Assembly: GCA_009667805.1 (NCBI GenBank)
Contig: CM019066.1
Coordinates: 332,202,077 to 332,266,076, forward strand
Length of the DNA stretch: 64,000 nucleotides
Origin: Leptobrachium leishanense
Lineage: Eukaryota > Chordata > Amphibia > Anura > Megophryidae
Reading direction: 5' to 3'
Position numbers and translations under genes: made by a program. Of this stretch, positions 34,279 to 45,659 are shown in pieces. The notes beneath the pieces were generated by a model. The model was not told where the DNA came from and ran no database searches. It worked only from the letters and a program-made list of their open reading frames with translations. How positions within the stretch are numbered: position 1 is the stretch's first letter; each line of letters begins with the position of its first letter.

Positions 34279-34888
34279 ACAAGTATTTATAAAGCGCTAA
34301 CAAGTTCCGTAGCGCTGTACAATGGGTGAGACAGAATAACAAATATACATACAAGTTAAACACACAGAACAGTAGGAGAGAGGACCCTGCTCAAGAGCTT
34401 ACAATCTAAGAGGAGAGGGGTGACACGCTAGGCAAGGATAAATACAGAACAAGAAGCAGCGGGGTGCATGTGGGCTATGTGGCAAGATGGCACAAGAAAT
34501 GATCAGTGGGGGATTATGGAGTGAGCCGATAGGCTTCTCTAAAGTAATGTGTTTTCAGAGACTTCTTGATGGACTGGAGAGACGGGGAGAGTCTGATGTT
34601 GCGGGGGAGGGAGTTTAATAGAAAGGGGGCAGCTCGGGAGAAGTCCTGGAGGCGAGAGTTGGGGGTTCGGGTACAAGGAGACGATAACATCAGATCATTG
34701 GCAGAGTGAAGTGGTCGGGCCGGAATGCACCGGTTAATAAGGGAGGAGATGTAGGCAGCGGTGCGGGTTATGGAGAGCTTTGTACGTGAGCATCAGTTTT
34801 TATAATTGGATTCTAAAGGAAACCGGGAACCAGTGTAGAGATTGACAAAGGGGGTCAAGGAGTCTACTAGCACAGAAACTTCAGCAGG
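34279..34888 (-). mobile_element. L2-like LINE 3' end, 5' truncated
   Basis: Starts with the L2 3' terminus (TATTTATAAAGCGCTAACAAG TTCCG cut here as TATTTATAAAGCGCTAACAA) and continues collinearly with the 3' region of the L2 at 18060-18500. Shared blocks include the GGGAGAAGTCCTGGAGGCG-like and GGGAGCCAGTG-like segments in diverged form. No reverse transcriptase core remains. Confidence 0.6.
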
Positions 34889-35279
34889 AACAGGAAACAA
34901 ATATTAGCATATAGTAGATAATTAAACACCACTAAAAAGCAAAAGAAAAACAATGTTTTTGAATGCATTGGATATATATATATATGACCAGTTGCATAAC
35001 CTTATCTCTGCTAGAAAGCCACAGTGTGGCATTGCATTGATTTTAGGGTTCTGTGTAATAACAGATCCAGGATGCATAAAAGTGAGACAGATGTCATTTG
35101 CATATCCTACCCAGAATTCCTTGCTGCATATGGGGAATGTGGCACAGGAGCTCTGGGATGCAATTCATTGAATTGCTGTGATGTGCAGGTGGCTTCTGCA
35201 ATAAAAAAACACACTTATTATAGTGTGGAGGCTTTTTATCTCACTTTTTGTCCTCCACCACAACCCTAGTAGATATATA
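34889..35279. other. No recognisable feature
   Basis: A short (TA)n run at 34972-34986. Open frames overlap without recognisable motifs. Confidence 0.3.
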
Positions 35280-35281
35280 TA

Positions 35282-36469
35282 CATTATATTGCCAAAAGTA
35301 TTCGCTCACCTGCCTTGACTCTAATATGAACTTAAGTGACATCCCATTCCTAATCCATAGGGTTCAATATGACGTTGGTCCCCCCTTTGCAGCTATAACA
35401 GCTTCAACTCTTCTGGGAAGGCTGTCCACAAGGTTTAGGAGTGTGTTTATGGGAATTTTTGACCATTCTTCCACTCAAATTCATCCCACAGGTGTTATAT
35501 CAGGTTGAGGTCAGGACTCTGAGCAGGCCAGTCAAGTTCATCCACACCAGACTCTGTCATACATGTCTTTTTTGGACCTTGCTTTGTGCACTGGTGCACA
35601 GTCATGTTGGAAGAGGAAGGGGCCAGCTCCAAACTGTTCCCACAAAGTTGGGAGCATGGAATTGTCCAAAATGTCTTGGTATGCTGAAGCATTCAGAGTT
35701 CCTTTCACTGGAACTAAGGGGCCAAGCCCAGCTCCTGAAAAACAATCCCACACCATAATCCCCCCTCCACCAAACTTTACACTTGGCACAATGCAGTCAG
35801 ACAAGTACCGTTCTCCTGGCAACCGCCAAACCCAGACTCCTCCATCAGATTGCCAGATGGAGAAGCATGATTCGTCACTCCAGAGAACGCATCTCCACTG
35901 CTCTAGAGTCCAGTGGCGGCGTGATTTACACCACTCCATCTCACGCTTTGCATTGCACTTGGTGATGTGTGGCTTGGATGCAGCTGCTTGGCCATGGAAA
36001 CCCATTTCATGAAGCTCTCTGCGCACTGTTCCTGAGCTAATCTGAAGGCCACATGAAGTTTGGAGGTCTGTAGCGATTGACTCTGCAGAAAGTTGGCGAC
36101 CTCTTCGCACTATGTGCCTCAGCATCCGCAGACCCTGGTCCGTCAGTTTACGTGGCCTACCACTTCGTGGCTGTGTTGCTGTCGTTCCCAAACACTTCCA
36201 CGTTCTTATAATACAGCTGACAGTTGACTGTGGAATATTTAGGAGCGAGGAAATATCTTGACTGGATTTGTTGCACAGGTGGCATCCTATCACAGTTCCA
36301 CCCTGGAATTCACCGAGCTCCTGAGAGCGACCCATTCTTTCACAAATGTTTGTAAAAACAGTCTGCATGCCTAGGTGCTTGATTTTATACATTTGTGGCC
36401 ATGGAAGTGATTGGAACACCTGATTCTGATTATTTGGATGGGTGAGCGAAAACTTTTGGCAATATAGTG
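35282..36469 (-). mobile_element. Tc1 transposon, complete ends (second family)
   Basis: Inverted ends CATTATATTGCCAAAAGTAT (left) and CTTTTGGCAATATAGTG (right), with TA at 35280-35281 and 36470-36471. It spans 1188 bp. The transposase is on the minus strand and the ends extend GCTCACC-type homology inward. Both TA targets lie in (TA)n runs. Confidence 0.9.
35364..36335 (-). pseudogene. Tc1 transposase with catalytic Glu codon changed to stop
   Basis: The start chosen is [10 protein letters not shown] (36335), the usual beginning in this family; the open frame upstream is read-through. Helix-turn-helix [20 protein letters not shown] and the GRPRKL hook precede the core. The first aspartate is in LWSDESCFS and the second in [12 protein letters not shown] frameshift near 35580 then moves the frame. 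The glutamate expected after SPDLNLI is a TAA (35495-35497 on the plus strand reads TTA). The C-terminus GGPTSY and stop lie at 35364. Catalytic loss plus the shift make it inactive. Confidence 0.88.
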
Positions 36470-36485
36470 TATATATATATATATA

Positions 36486-36880
36486 CAGCCCCTTGTGTAT
36501 TTTTGGTACTTTTGCTGCGGGACTATATTTTGTGATGTCATGGAGACTGTTAACTCTGCCCTGAGATACCGGGCTAACAGAAGGCCCTTGCATGTGACCC
36601 ACGCAGCCAGTGGAAGTGCGAGGCACATGTGACTTGTTTGCCCAATAAAACATGTGGATACCGGATCTTGTTGTGAGAGGACAAGGAGACACGCGTCTGA
36701 GTAGACGGACGCTGCAGAGCCGGCTTTGCGTGAAGCCTGCCAGTGGATACCAAAGCGGGCCTGGCAGCAGAAGGCTGGCCTGGACGCTCTGAACGAGTGA
36801 ATTGAAGTGGAACCAGACCGGAGCAGAGGCCTTAGGGGAGCGGAGACCCCGGCTCAAACACCCATTACACATATATGTAT
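36486..36880 (+). other. Possible LTR or promoter-like GC-rich fragment
   Basis: A GC-rich segment with AATAAAA at about 36643 on the plus strand, then a long CpG-containing stretch (GAGACACGCGTCTGAGTAGA). It is bounded by (TA)n runs. It could be the U3-R-U5 of an old LTR, but I found no TG...CA pair with matching target duplication. Confidence 0.25.
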
Positions 36881-36899
36881 GTGTGTATATATATATAGC

Positions 36900-38126
36900 C
36901 AATGTATGCACATGGGTAAGGTAATAAGACATCTAAAATAAAGAAAAATAAAGGTGCTCTATGCATGAAGTGTAGCTCAAGAAAATTGTTCATATACATT
37001 TTGTCTGCTAAATATCAGATATTGTGTTCATAATTGTTCAGAAAAGTCTAAAAAGGTGTAGATGTGAGGGTATTTTGTGACGAGGCAGCATATTTTATAC
37101 CAATCAGTGCATAAAAAGTAAAATGATCCATAAGTAAGACATGTTTCTCTACTATACAGTTCAGTTGTAATGATCCCCACACACTGCACTTGCACATCAA
37201 TTATGATAATCATAATCACGGTCGTTAAGCTGAATGTTCATTATGATCAGGAATCAGGATGCTGGTGACAGCAGATTCAATCATCGGGTGCAATGGGCAG
37301 GTAGTCACAGGCCCACCCAAGTTTCTGCAGACAGCGTTGTGCCACATTAAATCTATGATGTGTTCCACGTCCCACTCTATTCCAAAAGCTGCAGACTGTA
37401 AAGGTCAACTTTATGTTCTGTGCAATATGCTTAGGTTCTCTAAATGAAATCTTTGGAGCCGGGGATATTTGTACGCTGCATATATCATAAAAGCTTGTTT
37501 GGAGCATAAAAGCAGATGCAAGACAACAACCTTCTTTTGTTCCTCTAAAATTTGGCAAAGAAAATGTGTCATTTGATACCTACAGTATTCCTTAATAGTG
37601 TACCTATAGACATATGGATGCGATTATTATATCGTGTGTTACAAAGTATCTATTAAATATACCATCCTTCATGAACAGATTTAAAGATAAAATAATGAGA
37701 CTAATGTTTAATGGAAAGCAGTACACTAATGACCTTATGGGACAAATGATGAAAAAGCATGTCTTTTATTCCGGAAGTACCAGGGGAGTCTCTGGTATCT
37801 GTTTAAATACCTATAAGACATATCATCCATAGGCTCCTAGCAACTACAGCAATAGGCAGTGTTAATGATGCTTGATGTGCCACTCTAAAACTACCGACAT
37901 CCACTCCATGACTTGTATGATTAGTCAGTACCGCATATAAAGATTTCTAGGAACAGCCAGGCCTCAGTATCTGAAAACTAACGACAAAGGCCACATAGAT
38001 GACCATAGTGTTCGAACACAAAAATCCAAAGTACTCTATGAAATACATTCACAACGAACCCCTTCACTACAGAAAGGTTTTCCATACAACCAATGGCAGG
38101 TAACATTTTTTTTAATGGAAAACCAC
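36900..38126. other. Single-copy stretch, no gene seen
   Basis: No repeat ends or coding signature. Short open frames at 37277-37558 and 37614-37832 show no known motif. Confidence 0.35.
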
Positions 38127-38481
38127 TTTACCCTCCCTGGCGGTCTATTTATTTAAAATTTTCTTCTCTAAAAACGCTCCATTTTTTTTTGGCCCCTTAG
38201 CGGTATTCCCGAGTGTGTCTCGGGGTGAAATTCCTATGCTGGAAGCGGTAAACCCTATATCCCCTCGATATCCCCGCAGCCTCCTCCGGCGATCGCGACC
38301 CTCATACTTCCTGGTTCCCTCCTCGCGAGAAAGAAACCAGGAAGTATGAGACTGCGAGGATCAGCGAGGGAGCGCAGGGAGAGGTGATGTATACAGCCCA
38401 AGTGTGTCTCCGGGTTACCACTCTCAGCGGTGAAATTTAACCCCAAGACACACTCGGGATAACCGTCAGGGGGGGGGTTAA
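38127..38481. mobile_element. TTAA-type MITE with internal hairpin
   Basis: Left end TTTACCCTCCCTGGCGGT and right end ACCGTCAGGGGGGGGGTTAA form inverted termini. The left target is TTTA, one change from TTAA. Repeats of GTGTGTCTC and its complement lie inside. A central hairpin ACTTCCTGGTT ... AACCAGGAAGT spans about 38308-38346. Confidence 0.6.
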
Positions 38482-39049
38482 CCCCTTAATCCTTTAACAC
38501 ACCTACACACTTATATTTAAATACAGTCTAAATCATGGGTCAGCAACCTTGACCCTCCAGATATTTTGGAACTACGTTTCCTCTAATGCTCATGTGGGGG
38601 GGGATAGGTTACTGACTCCTGCTCTATTTGCACTGTAACATCATCTCAAAGCATTTAGACACTGTATGCACTGTATTGTCAAATAGAGGGCTCCCTCTGC
38701 TGGTCAATCTCGGTATAGTATAGATACAGCAGTGAGAGTCGCAGTAGTTCAGTAGTCACATTGCAATGGCTGATATGCCCAAAGTACAGCAAGTTTGGGG
38801 ACACAGTCATTAGTCAATTTGATAAAACACAATTCATTTTCAGAAAATAAGTTTTGTTTGCAAATCTTCAGAATAGGTACAGGTCGCGTTAACTCAATCT
38901 CAGGGACCTAAAGACGGCTGCATTAACTTGACTGGGTTAAGACTGTGAACCAAATAGTGAAAATACACAATTGTGAACTGCAGAGACCTTATTAGAATCA
39001 TGTGCTCTTAATCTCAAAGAATATCTGGTACAGCTATGGTGTGGATCTT
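38482..39049. other. No recognisable feature
   Basis: No open frame, repeat end or RNA signature was identified. Confidence 0.3.
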
Positions 39050-39360
39050 GCCACTGTCAGGATTCTTGCCCTGGAGCATGCAGTGGCCACAATTAGGGAC
39101 CTGTGCTAGAACACTGCTGTTAACATAACCTGGCGGCACCTTTTCTGTCCTCCCATGATTAGAAATCCAGACCAGATTTTCTACTTACCCAGCCTGAACA
39201 AAGCCTCAGCTGTTCTCCATCCAGCCTGCTAACCAAGGGCTTCTATTTAAGGTAGTTGCCCTGCCTATGGACTTTACCCTTGTGTTGACGTTCAGTTCAT
39301 GGTGCTTTCTGGACTCTATATCCTGGCAGTCAATAATCTCCTTCCTTGTGCTCCCGATTA

Positions 39361-39600
39361 CCCCACGTTCCTGCCAGTATCTAATCATGCCCCCGCGTTC
39401 CTGCCAGTATCGAGCCATGCCCCCGCATTCCTGCCAGTATCCAGCCATGCCCCCGCATTCCTGCCAGTATCCAGCCATGCCCCCGCATTCCTGCCAGTAT
39501 CCAGCCATGCCCCCGCGTTCCTGCCAGTATCCAGCTGTGGCTCTGTGTTCCTGCCTGTCTCCAGCTGGGCTCCTGTGTTCCTGCCATCCCCATTTGACCT
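39361..39600. repeat. 30-bp minisatellite, about eight units
   Basis: The unit contains ATGCCCCCGCATTCCTGCCA followed by GTATCCAGCC. Central units are nearly identical and those at the right end are diverged. Because 30 is a multiple of three, it opens long frames on both strands (SHAPAFLPVS and CGGMAGYWQE type), which I do not regard as genes. Confidence 0.85.
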
Positions 39601-39620
39601 GTGCTATGCATCTGCACCAT

Positions 39621-39806
39621 CAGGTCTATTCACTAAAGGGTGAAGTCAGGAGAATGACTGGAGAAGTGAAAAAATTAGGTCAAAATAGCCAAACCAGAAA
39701 AATTCTCCCATTTATCGCACTTTCCAAATCGGCTATTTGGTCTAGATTGTTCTCTTCTCCTGCCAATTCTCCTGTGTTTCACCCTTTACTGTAGTGAATA
39801 GACCTG
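39621..39806. mobile_element. 186-bp palindromic MITE
   Basis: Ends CAGGTCTATTCACTAAAGGG and AGTGAATAGACCTG are inverted. The body is the reverse complement of the copy at 61346-61527 (for example AAATCGGCTATTTGGTCTAG here). Confidence 0.7.
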
Positions 39807-39950
39807 CGTGTTTATATCCTGCATTCTGCCTGCCATGTCTCATACATGAAATAAAGCTCTTGGATTTCTCTGTACCTGCCTGTTTGTGTTGTATTTCCCT
39901 TGCAATTTTGGCTTTCACCTGCCACCCTGCATCATGACCCTGACAGCCAC

Positions 39951-40741
39951 CATCCATAAACGTTGCAACTGACATAGGGCTAAGATCATCACTGTGTTTG
40001 GCTGATGAATTGATCGCGTAATATGATTGTAAAGAGGATATCGAGATATCAGTACAAATGACTGTACGTCTGTAATGGTTTCTTATCCTTTAATTCTCAG
40101 GCCACTGAAGAGAAAACATGGGCCAAAGAGATTATCACATGATATTGAGTACGGGGAATAGGATAGCCACATTGAAAAGGCTGTGCTATCACATCACTGT
40201 ATAAGCCATACTTGTGGTGGAATAAGGTCTCCCGTTTTCATACAACATTCAAATGTTCAGATAAACGCATATAAAGATTATTGTCACCTTGTTTGCTACC
40301 CATTTTCCTTGCTGCTCATCACGAAAATGTTGAGTACCGTAAGAGGCGGCATTGTAATCTGTTGCTGTGTGAATCATTGGTTTGTAAACTTCGTCTTTAT
40401 GGTGGGAAGAGAATGGAGCAAATCTGGGAAACACAATGAAATTATTGATCAAAAAATGAGTATTAATCCAAAATACACAACAATAACCTATTTAAAAATA
40501 AGTCCTGAAACAGCCATTGAGATTCAGTGTTCTAAGAACATCCAAATATTGTTCTGTGATACTTTATAAGTGTTTGTAGGAAAGTGTCATTGTGAAAATA
40601 AAGTTGTCTGTCACGTTAGCAACTTTGTTTAATGCAAGAAACTTTTACCGAAATTTTACACAAATTAGTTTCTACTTCTGACTGTGAAGTTCAGATTTCA
40701 ATTTATTTTATCTTTCTGTAATAAAATTCTAATAATAATCA
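39951..40741. other. No recognisable feature
   Basis: A 128-codon plus-strand frame (40183-40569) has no recognised domain or splice context and is not called. Confidence 0.35.
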
Positions 40742-40743
40742 TA

Positions 40744-41630
40744 CAGGGTTATCCAAAGAGATCCGAATTGCTTGAGAAAGGTAACCGAACGCTGAAAATC
40801 AGCGTTCGGTTGCCTTTCTTGGCCATTCGGTTATCCAGAGAGCAGGCAATTCTCCAAATCCTGGCGAATTGCCTGAACATACGGTGCCTGTTCGGTGTCT
40901 GTTTGAGGGCAGTGAAATCCCCATGAAAAAGCACTGCTTCGGCTATTCAGAGAACACAAACCAGCAGTGAAAGGCTCCCCTAATGCCATGTGATTCAGTG
41001 GTTTATTCAGGAGAATCCCATAGGCTTCAATGTTAAAAATATTCCCGTTTTAATTCAATATCTAATAAACCGTTCATTATAAAATTCTGCAGTAAAGAGT
41101 CTCTTTATTTATAGATTTTTTAGGATACTTTAAGCATTTTTCTTAATTTTTTTTTTTTTAAGTTTACTTCTTTTTTCTGTAACGGCCCTCTTTATTATCA
41201 TTCCCTGGACCTCATATGTAAATTTCAGACATTTTCGCTCAGTGGTTTCTTTGCAAACAGCGTTTCACTTTCACAGATTCATACAAACGGTTTTGCTAAT
41301 TTATTCACTGCCTCCTCTTTGTCTCAGCTGCTTCGGCTCTGTGTGATTCGGCTCCTGTTTGGCTGCTTCGCTGCGTGTGATCGGCTCCTGCTCGGGTTTT
41401 TCGAAGGTTAATCCAGATGTTTTTGCTTGTTTTCGGCGTGCATTCGCTGGGTTTTGCGGTTAGTTTTCGTCAGGTTTGCGGTGACTTTTCCCTGCAATTC
41501 GGGGACCCTGTGGTGCTTGCTGAATACACCGCAGGGTCACCGAAATGGGATCGGCAAAAGGAACCGAATTGAAGAGAACGAAAAGTCACCGAACGTGCGG
41601 TGACTTTTCGAATCTCTTTGAATAACTCTG
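40744..41630. mobile_element. MITE family E copy 1 (TA target, 887 bp)
   Basis: Ends CAGGGTTATCCAAAGAGATC and GAATCTCTTTGAATAACTCTG (last base read as G at 41630), with TA at 40742-40743 and 41631-41632. Subterminal hairpins include GAACGCTGAAAATCAGCGTTC and AAAGTCACCG ... CGGTGACTTTT. The TA target suggests Tc1/mariner-type mobilisation. No coding. Confidence 0.8.
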
Positions 41631-42180
41631 TATGTAAAAACATTATGTTAAAAAATAATAAAACATATTTTCCGTTTGCAAGTTACTGTTGCTAAATTAT
41701 CCTTATAGGCTTTTCTCACTTTGCTTTTCTTGGCAGAAAGACGATCATCTTGCCCTACAGTGGCCACACAAGCCAGTCGATTTCAAGATGGGAGAAAAAG
41801 AATCCTGGCTATTGTTTTTTTTTTGTAAATCTATATTTTATTATCTTAAATTGAAAAGGCATCCGAGAAATAAACAGTAAACAAAGTCATCAGCACGCAG
41901 GCTGGGTGAAAAATAAACAAGCTAAGCAAATAATCCTTGTGTGATCCAAGTAAAACAAAGCAGTAAAATATATCTATCGCCACAGCAGAAAAATGGATCA
42001 GAGGGTTCGGGGGGGAGGAATAGTACCAAATTAGGCGGGGAAGGGGTGTGGGAGAGAGGGCATGGCCCCACGGGAAGCAAAGGTAGGGATAGCAACGGGT
42101 ATATGGTGTGTAGAGAGTGGTAAAAGACGTCCTACGAAATTAGATGTATGAGAGGAGGTGACTACCTACGTTCATACTGA

Positions 42181-44215
42181 TGATACCAGAGCTCGGAATA
42201 TCAACCCTCCTGAGTGGAGGATCCAACTGCTCCAAATCTGAGTGTAGTGAGAGGTCATTCCGTTCATGGAATAATATAGTTGTTCGACCCTGTGAAGGTC
42301 TTCCATTCTGGAATGCCAGAGCTGATGCAGGGAGGACACAACCTACGCTTCCAATACAGGGGTATCAGGCTTTTGGCAACATTAACCCCTTCGCTGCTAA
42401 GGACGCGCTCAGCGCGTCCAATCGCATGTCACGTTCCATGCGGTGGACGTGCTGAGCGCGTCCTCTCTATGGGGTAAGCGTTCGGCCGGGTTCCGGACGA
42501 TCGCTGGCCCCCCCGGTGCGGGCTGACATCCTCGATGTCAGCCCAGCATCCGGAACCGCCGCCGGAGTAATTAGGTGTCATCGTGGGGGCGCGATGACAC
42601 CTAATTCAGGCGCCCCCCCCGCATGTGCGGAGGAGGCGCCTGAAAGGGAGGGGGGGAGGTCCTTCGGACCTCTCTCCCTCCCGATCGGCGGCGTTGCGGG
42701 GGTTAACCCAGGCACCGTTTGGAAGGGCACAGCCTGCCCTTCCAAATGGTACCTGGCATTAACCCCATGGGGGCCGGATCACGAATCGGCGCTGAAAAGC
42801 GCCGGTTCGTGATCCTTTCTCGGAGCTGGCCGACATCTTGGATGTCGGCCAAGCTTCCGGGAATGCCCCCTGAGGACTGGCGTCATCGTGCATGAACCCT
42901 CTATCTCCCGATCCGTGGCAGTTAGGGGTTAATGTTTGGTATTGTTCCAACGATACCAAACATGAGTATAAAAAAAGTTTGTATAAAAAAAGAAAATTAA
43001 AAAAAAAAAATATTTAAAAAACAAATTATAAAAAAAAAAAAAAACAAGTTTTTTTTCTTTTTTTTGGTTTGTTAATGCAGCAATATTGTTCCCATTTCAA
43101 TTATAATGTGAACAATGATGCTGCACTAACGATTTTTGTATGCGGTGCGTTTGTTAAAAATCGTGTAATTTTCCCCAAAAAAAAATGTAACGAGACCCCA
43201 TCTCTAATTTTTTTAACAAGCGCATCCCATACAAAATATAACCGCAATTGCTCGCATGTTAAAATGTGAAAAAAAACACTTTACACGTTGTAAATTATTG
43301 AAAATTCGTATTTTATTGCATTTTTTGTTATAATATACAGACTGGTCATGACGTATACATATAATAATGACATATTATGAATCTGCCGAGTCTGACGGAA
43401 AGAACAATATATAATATGTCTGGGTCATATACTAAAATAAGCCTTAAAAACACGTTTAAACATGATGAGCAAAACCGGTAAAAATGACCTCAGCACAGAG
43501 GCGGGAAAAGCCTCAGCAGCGAAAGGGTTAAGGATGCGGAGGCAGACTGATTTTTTGTAGGCTGACGTTGCGTATGGCACGTGATGTAATAGCATGGGGC
43601 AAGGAGGAAGTCAGGAGGGGGGTCTACAAACATTCAAATGATTTTATGTATTCGCTCCTAGTATGGACGAATAATCGGGCATGACCACCAGATATGGAGG
43701 GCTAAATCAGGACTTGCGTCGCAGCGCCAGCAAGCGTCCGACACATCAGGGAAATCGTAGCCAAGCTGTTCAGGGGTCTTATACCACAGAGACAACAATT
43801 TATATGCCGTTTCCTGTACTTTTGTCGACACTGAACAGTGGTGAGTGAGGTCACAGATCTTTCACCATTGAGAGTCCGAAAGAGTGATCTCCAACGCCAT
43901 CTCCCAACGGCCCATGAACCGGAGTGGAGGGGTCCTTTTAGAGCACTGGAGCAGTGCGTATAAGAAAGACACTCCATGAGGCAGTAAGTCCGCCCTCTTG
44001 CAATGTGTTTCAAATTCTGTCAAAGGGCGAATCAAATTCGGTCTTTGAGGTATGGAACGAACAAAGCTAAGGATCTGTTGGTATCGAAAGTATCGTAGGA
44101 AAGTCAATTCCCTGTCACCCAGTATGTCGGTCAGCGAGGCAAGGCGTTGGTCTCAAAATACGTCACGAATGTGGGGTGTTTGTGACTGTAGCAGGTCTGC
44201 AAATACCGATGGGGT
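42181..44215 (-). pseudogene. LINE ORF2 C-terminal relic split by a MITE
   Basis: From 44215: LGDRELTFLRYFRYQQILSF, then HGVSFLYALLQCS, PLRFMGRWEMALEITLSDSQ. These parallel VTFLHSFHYAQIRHYL, HGLSLLYTLLRDAS and YMGKWESVLNITLSDDQW in the 17-kb ORF2. After the MITE the frame resumes near 42380 with NVAKSLIPLYWKR, parallel to NTAKALIPLFWRQ. Frameshifts and stops are frequent. Confidence 0.7.
42382..43531. mobile_element. TTAA-flanked MITE, family B copy 2
   Basis: TTAA lies at 42382-42385 and 43528-43531. Ends read TTAACCCCTTCGCTGCTAAG and CTCAGCAGCGAAAGGGTTAA. Collinear with copy 1 at 21454, with the palindrome GGACGCGCTCAGCGCGTCC in the left arm. Inserted into the LINE at 41807. Confidence 0.85.
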
Positions 44216-44230
44216 GTAAGGCTATTGTTA

Positions 44231-44389
44231 ACCCTTTGCAGTCCAATAAACTTTCACTAAGTGCGCCAGCTGGTCTTACCTAATTCTCAAAAAAAAAACA
44301 CACACTTTTCAATTTTATATAACGTTACAATTACTATTCTAAAAACCTTCTTACGTTAGTCTTTATATTTTCTCATTGTATGAAACTTT
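44231..44389. other. Short spacer between TTAA sites
   Basis: Starts just after TTAACCCTTTGCAGTCC (TTAA at 44227-44230), which resembles a piggyBac-like end, but no partner end was found. Confidence 0.3.
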
Positions 44390-45202
44390 TTAACCCCATC
44401 ACTGCTGAGCCATTTCATCTTTGTGTGCTGACCTCATGTTTACCGTATTGTGCTCATCATGTTTAAACGTGATTTGAAGTCATGTTTTATTATACGACCC
44501 AAACAAATTATATATATCCTTTTTTACGGCAGACTCGGCAGATTCATAATATATCATTATTATAAGTATACGTCATGTCCTGGCAGAATTTTATAACAAA
44601 AAATGTAAAAAAATTTAATTTCCAATTATCTTCAGCGTGTAAAATGATTATTTTTCACATTTTATCATCTGAGCCTTTGCGGTTATATATTCTATGGGAT
44701 ACACTTGGTAAAAAAAATTAGAAATAAGAAACCGTTACTGTATTTTTCGGATTTTAGCTAAAACCGGAAGAAAAAATCGTTAGTGTATGTATCATGTACA
44801 TGTATCTGGGGTCTGTGTCTGGGTATTCTTGTATCTGGGGTCTGTGTCTGGGTATACACGTACCTTGGGTCTGATGTCTGGGCATACATGTATCTGGAGT
44901 CTGATGTCTGGGTATTCATGTATCTGGGGTCTGATGTCTGGGTATTCATGTATCTGGGGTCTGTGTCTGGGTATACATGTATCTTGGGTCTGTGTCTGGG
45001 TATACATGTATCTTGGGTCTGATGTCTGGGTATACATGTATCTTAGGCTTCAAGGAAGTCAGACCACTGCAGGACCCTGGAGGGAGAGGTGAGAATTCGG
45101 CAGAATACCCCTCTAAGCTAATGATGTGTGGGGAACATCCTCCGCATATAGCGTGGGATCCCCTTTATGTTCCCCACACGTCATCTGCATCCAAGGGGTT
45201 AA
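44390..45202. mobile_element. TTAA-flanked MITE, family B relative, with internal minisatellite
   Basis: TTAA lies at 44390-44393 and 45199-45202. Its left 390 bp are the reverse complement of the right end of family B (TGTTTAAACGTGATTT and ACTCGGCAGATTCATAATAT in order). Its right end has a hairpin, GATGTGTGGGGAACAT facing ATGTTCCCCACACGTC, before AAGGGGTTAA. The centre is a 29/30-bp minisatellite. Confidence 0.65.
44791..45050. repeat. 29-30-bp minisatellite, about nine units
   Basis: Unit GTATCTGGGGTCTGTGTCTG followed by GGTATACAT, with alternation of GTGTCTG and GATGTCTG forms. Units of 29 and 30 bp mix, so frames drift between units. The open frames on both strands are a by-product of the repeat. 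Confidence 0.85.
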
Positions 45203-45655
45203 AATCCCTAGCTGTAAGGAGCATCACTTTAGTAACAATACCTGAGGGATACCCACTTTCAGCAGGCCATGTACATGTGGATAACCTTTCATATAATTGT
45301 AAGAATGGAAACACTAAAATTAATGAACAAGACCTTGGGATTGTGTAAAAAATGTGGAAGTCTCTGATACCCATGATGCATCTATGTGAACAGCCATATG
45401 ATTTTCTGTGGAGAGTTTGAGACGATGGTGGACTAGTAGTAGCTGCTATATCCTACAAAGTTGCTGTTTACAAAACAAATAAGTAACCGCACTCTCTAGT
45501 GAGCTATCAGTGTAAAACAGAGCTACCTTAACTCATGGCTTCACTATGCCTTTACCCTGCATGTTAATTTTAATAGCTCAGTTTAAAATAAATGTTACAG
45601 CTATAAATAAAATTAAACAAAATAAAGCACATGGACTGGAGAGCAGGGGTTTAGT
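45203..45655. other. No recognisable feature
   Basis: Mixed sequence, no repeat ends found. Confidence 0.3.
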
Positions 45656-45659
45656 CCTA

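Larger units (their letters stand above)
39055..39945 (+). mobile_element. Solo LTR (891 bp) with nested MITE and minisatellite
   Basis: Begins TGTCAGGATTCTTGCCC and ends CATGACCCTGACA, flanked by GCCAC at 39050-39054 and 39946-39950. AATAAAG at about 39850 suggests plus orientation. The termini TGTCAGG/CCTGACA match those of the solo LTR at 24474, so the two may belong to one superfamily. Confidence 0.75.
41807..44227 (-). mobile_element. Tx1/L1-like LINE, 5' truncated, interrupted by a MITE
   Basis: A T-run at 41815-41822 followed by GTAAATCTATATTTTATTA is the A-tailed 3' end of a relative of the LINE at 11886-18043. Minus-strand coding relics (42180-42380 and 43532-44215) align with its ORF2 C-terminus. 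The flanks share GGCTATTG (41807-41814 and 44220-44227), a plausible target duplication. Family B copy 2 lies inside. Confidence 0.75.

Noticed and set aside
36486..36880. Another solo LTR
   Set aside because: A polyadenylation-like signal and GC-rich stretch are present, but no TG...CA pair with a matching 5-bp duplication was found.
39206..39794. Long overlapping ORFs on both strands
   Set aside because: Produced by the 30-bp minisatellite (a multiple of three) inside a solo LTR; the peptides are pure repeat.
44758..45092. ORFs in several frames with YLGSDVWVYM-type repeats
   Set aside because: Translation of a 29-30-bp minisatellite in a MITE; present on both strands and without a start context.
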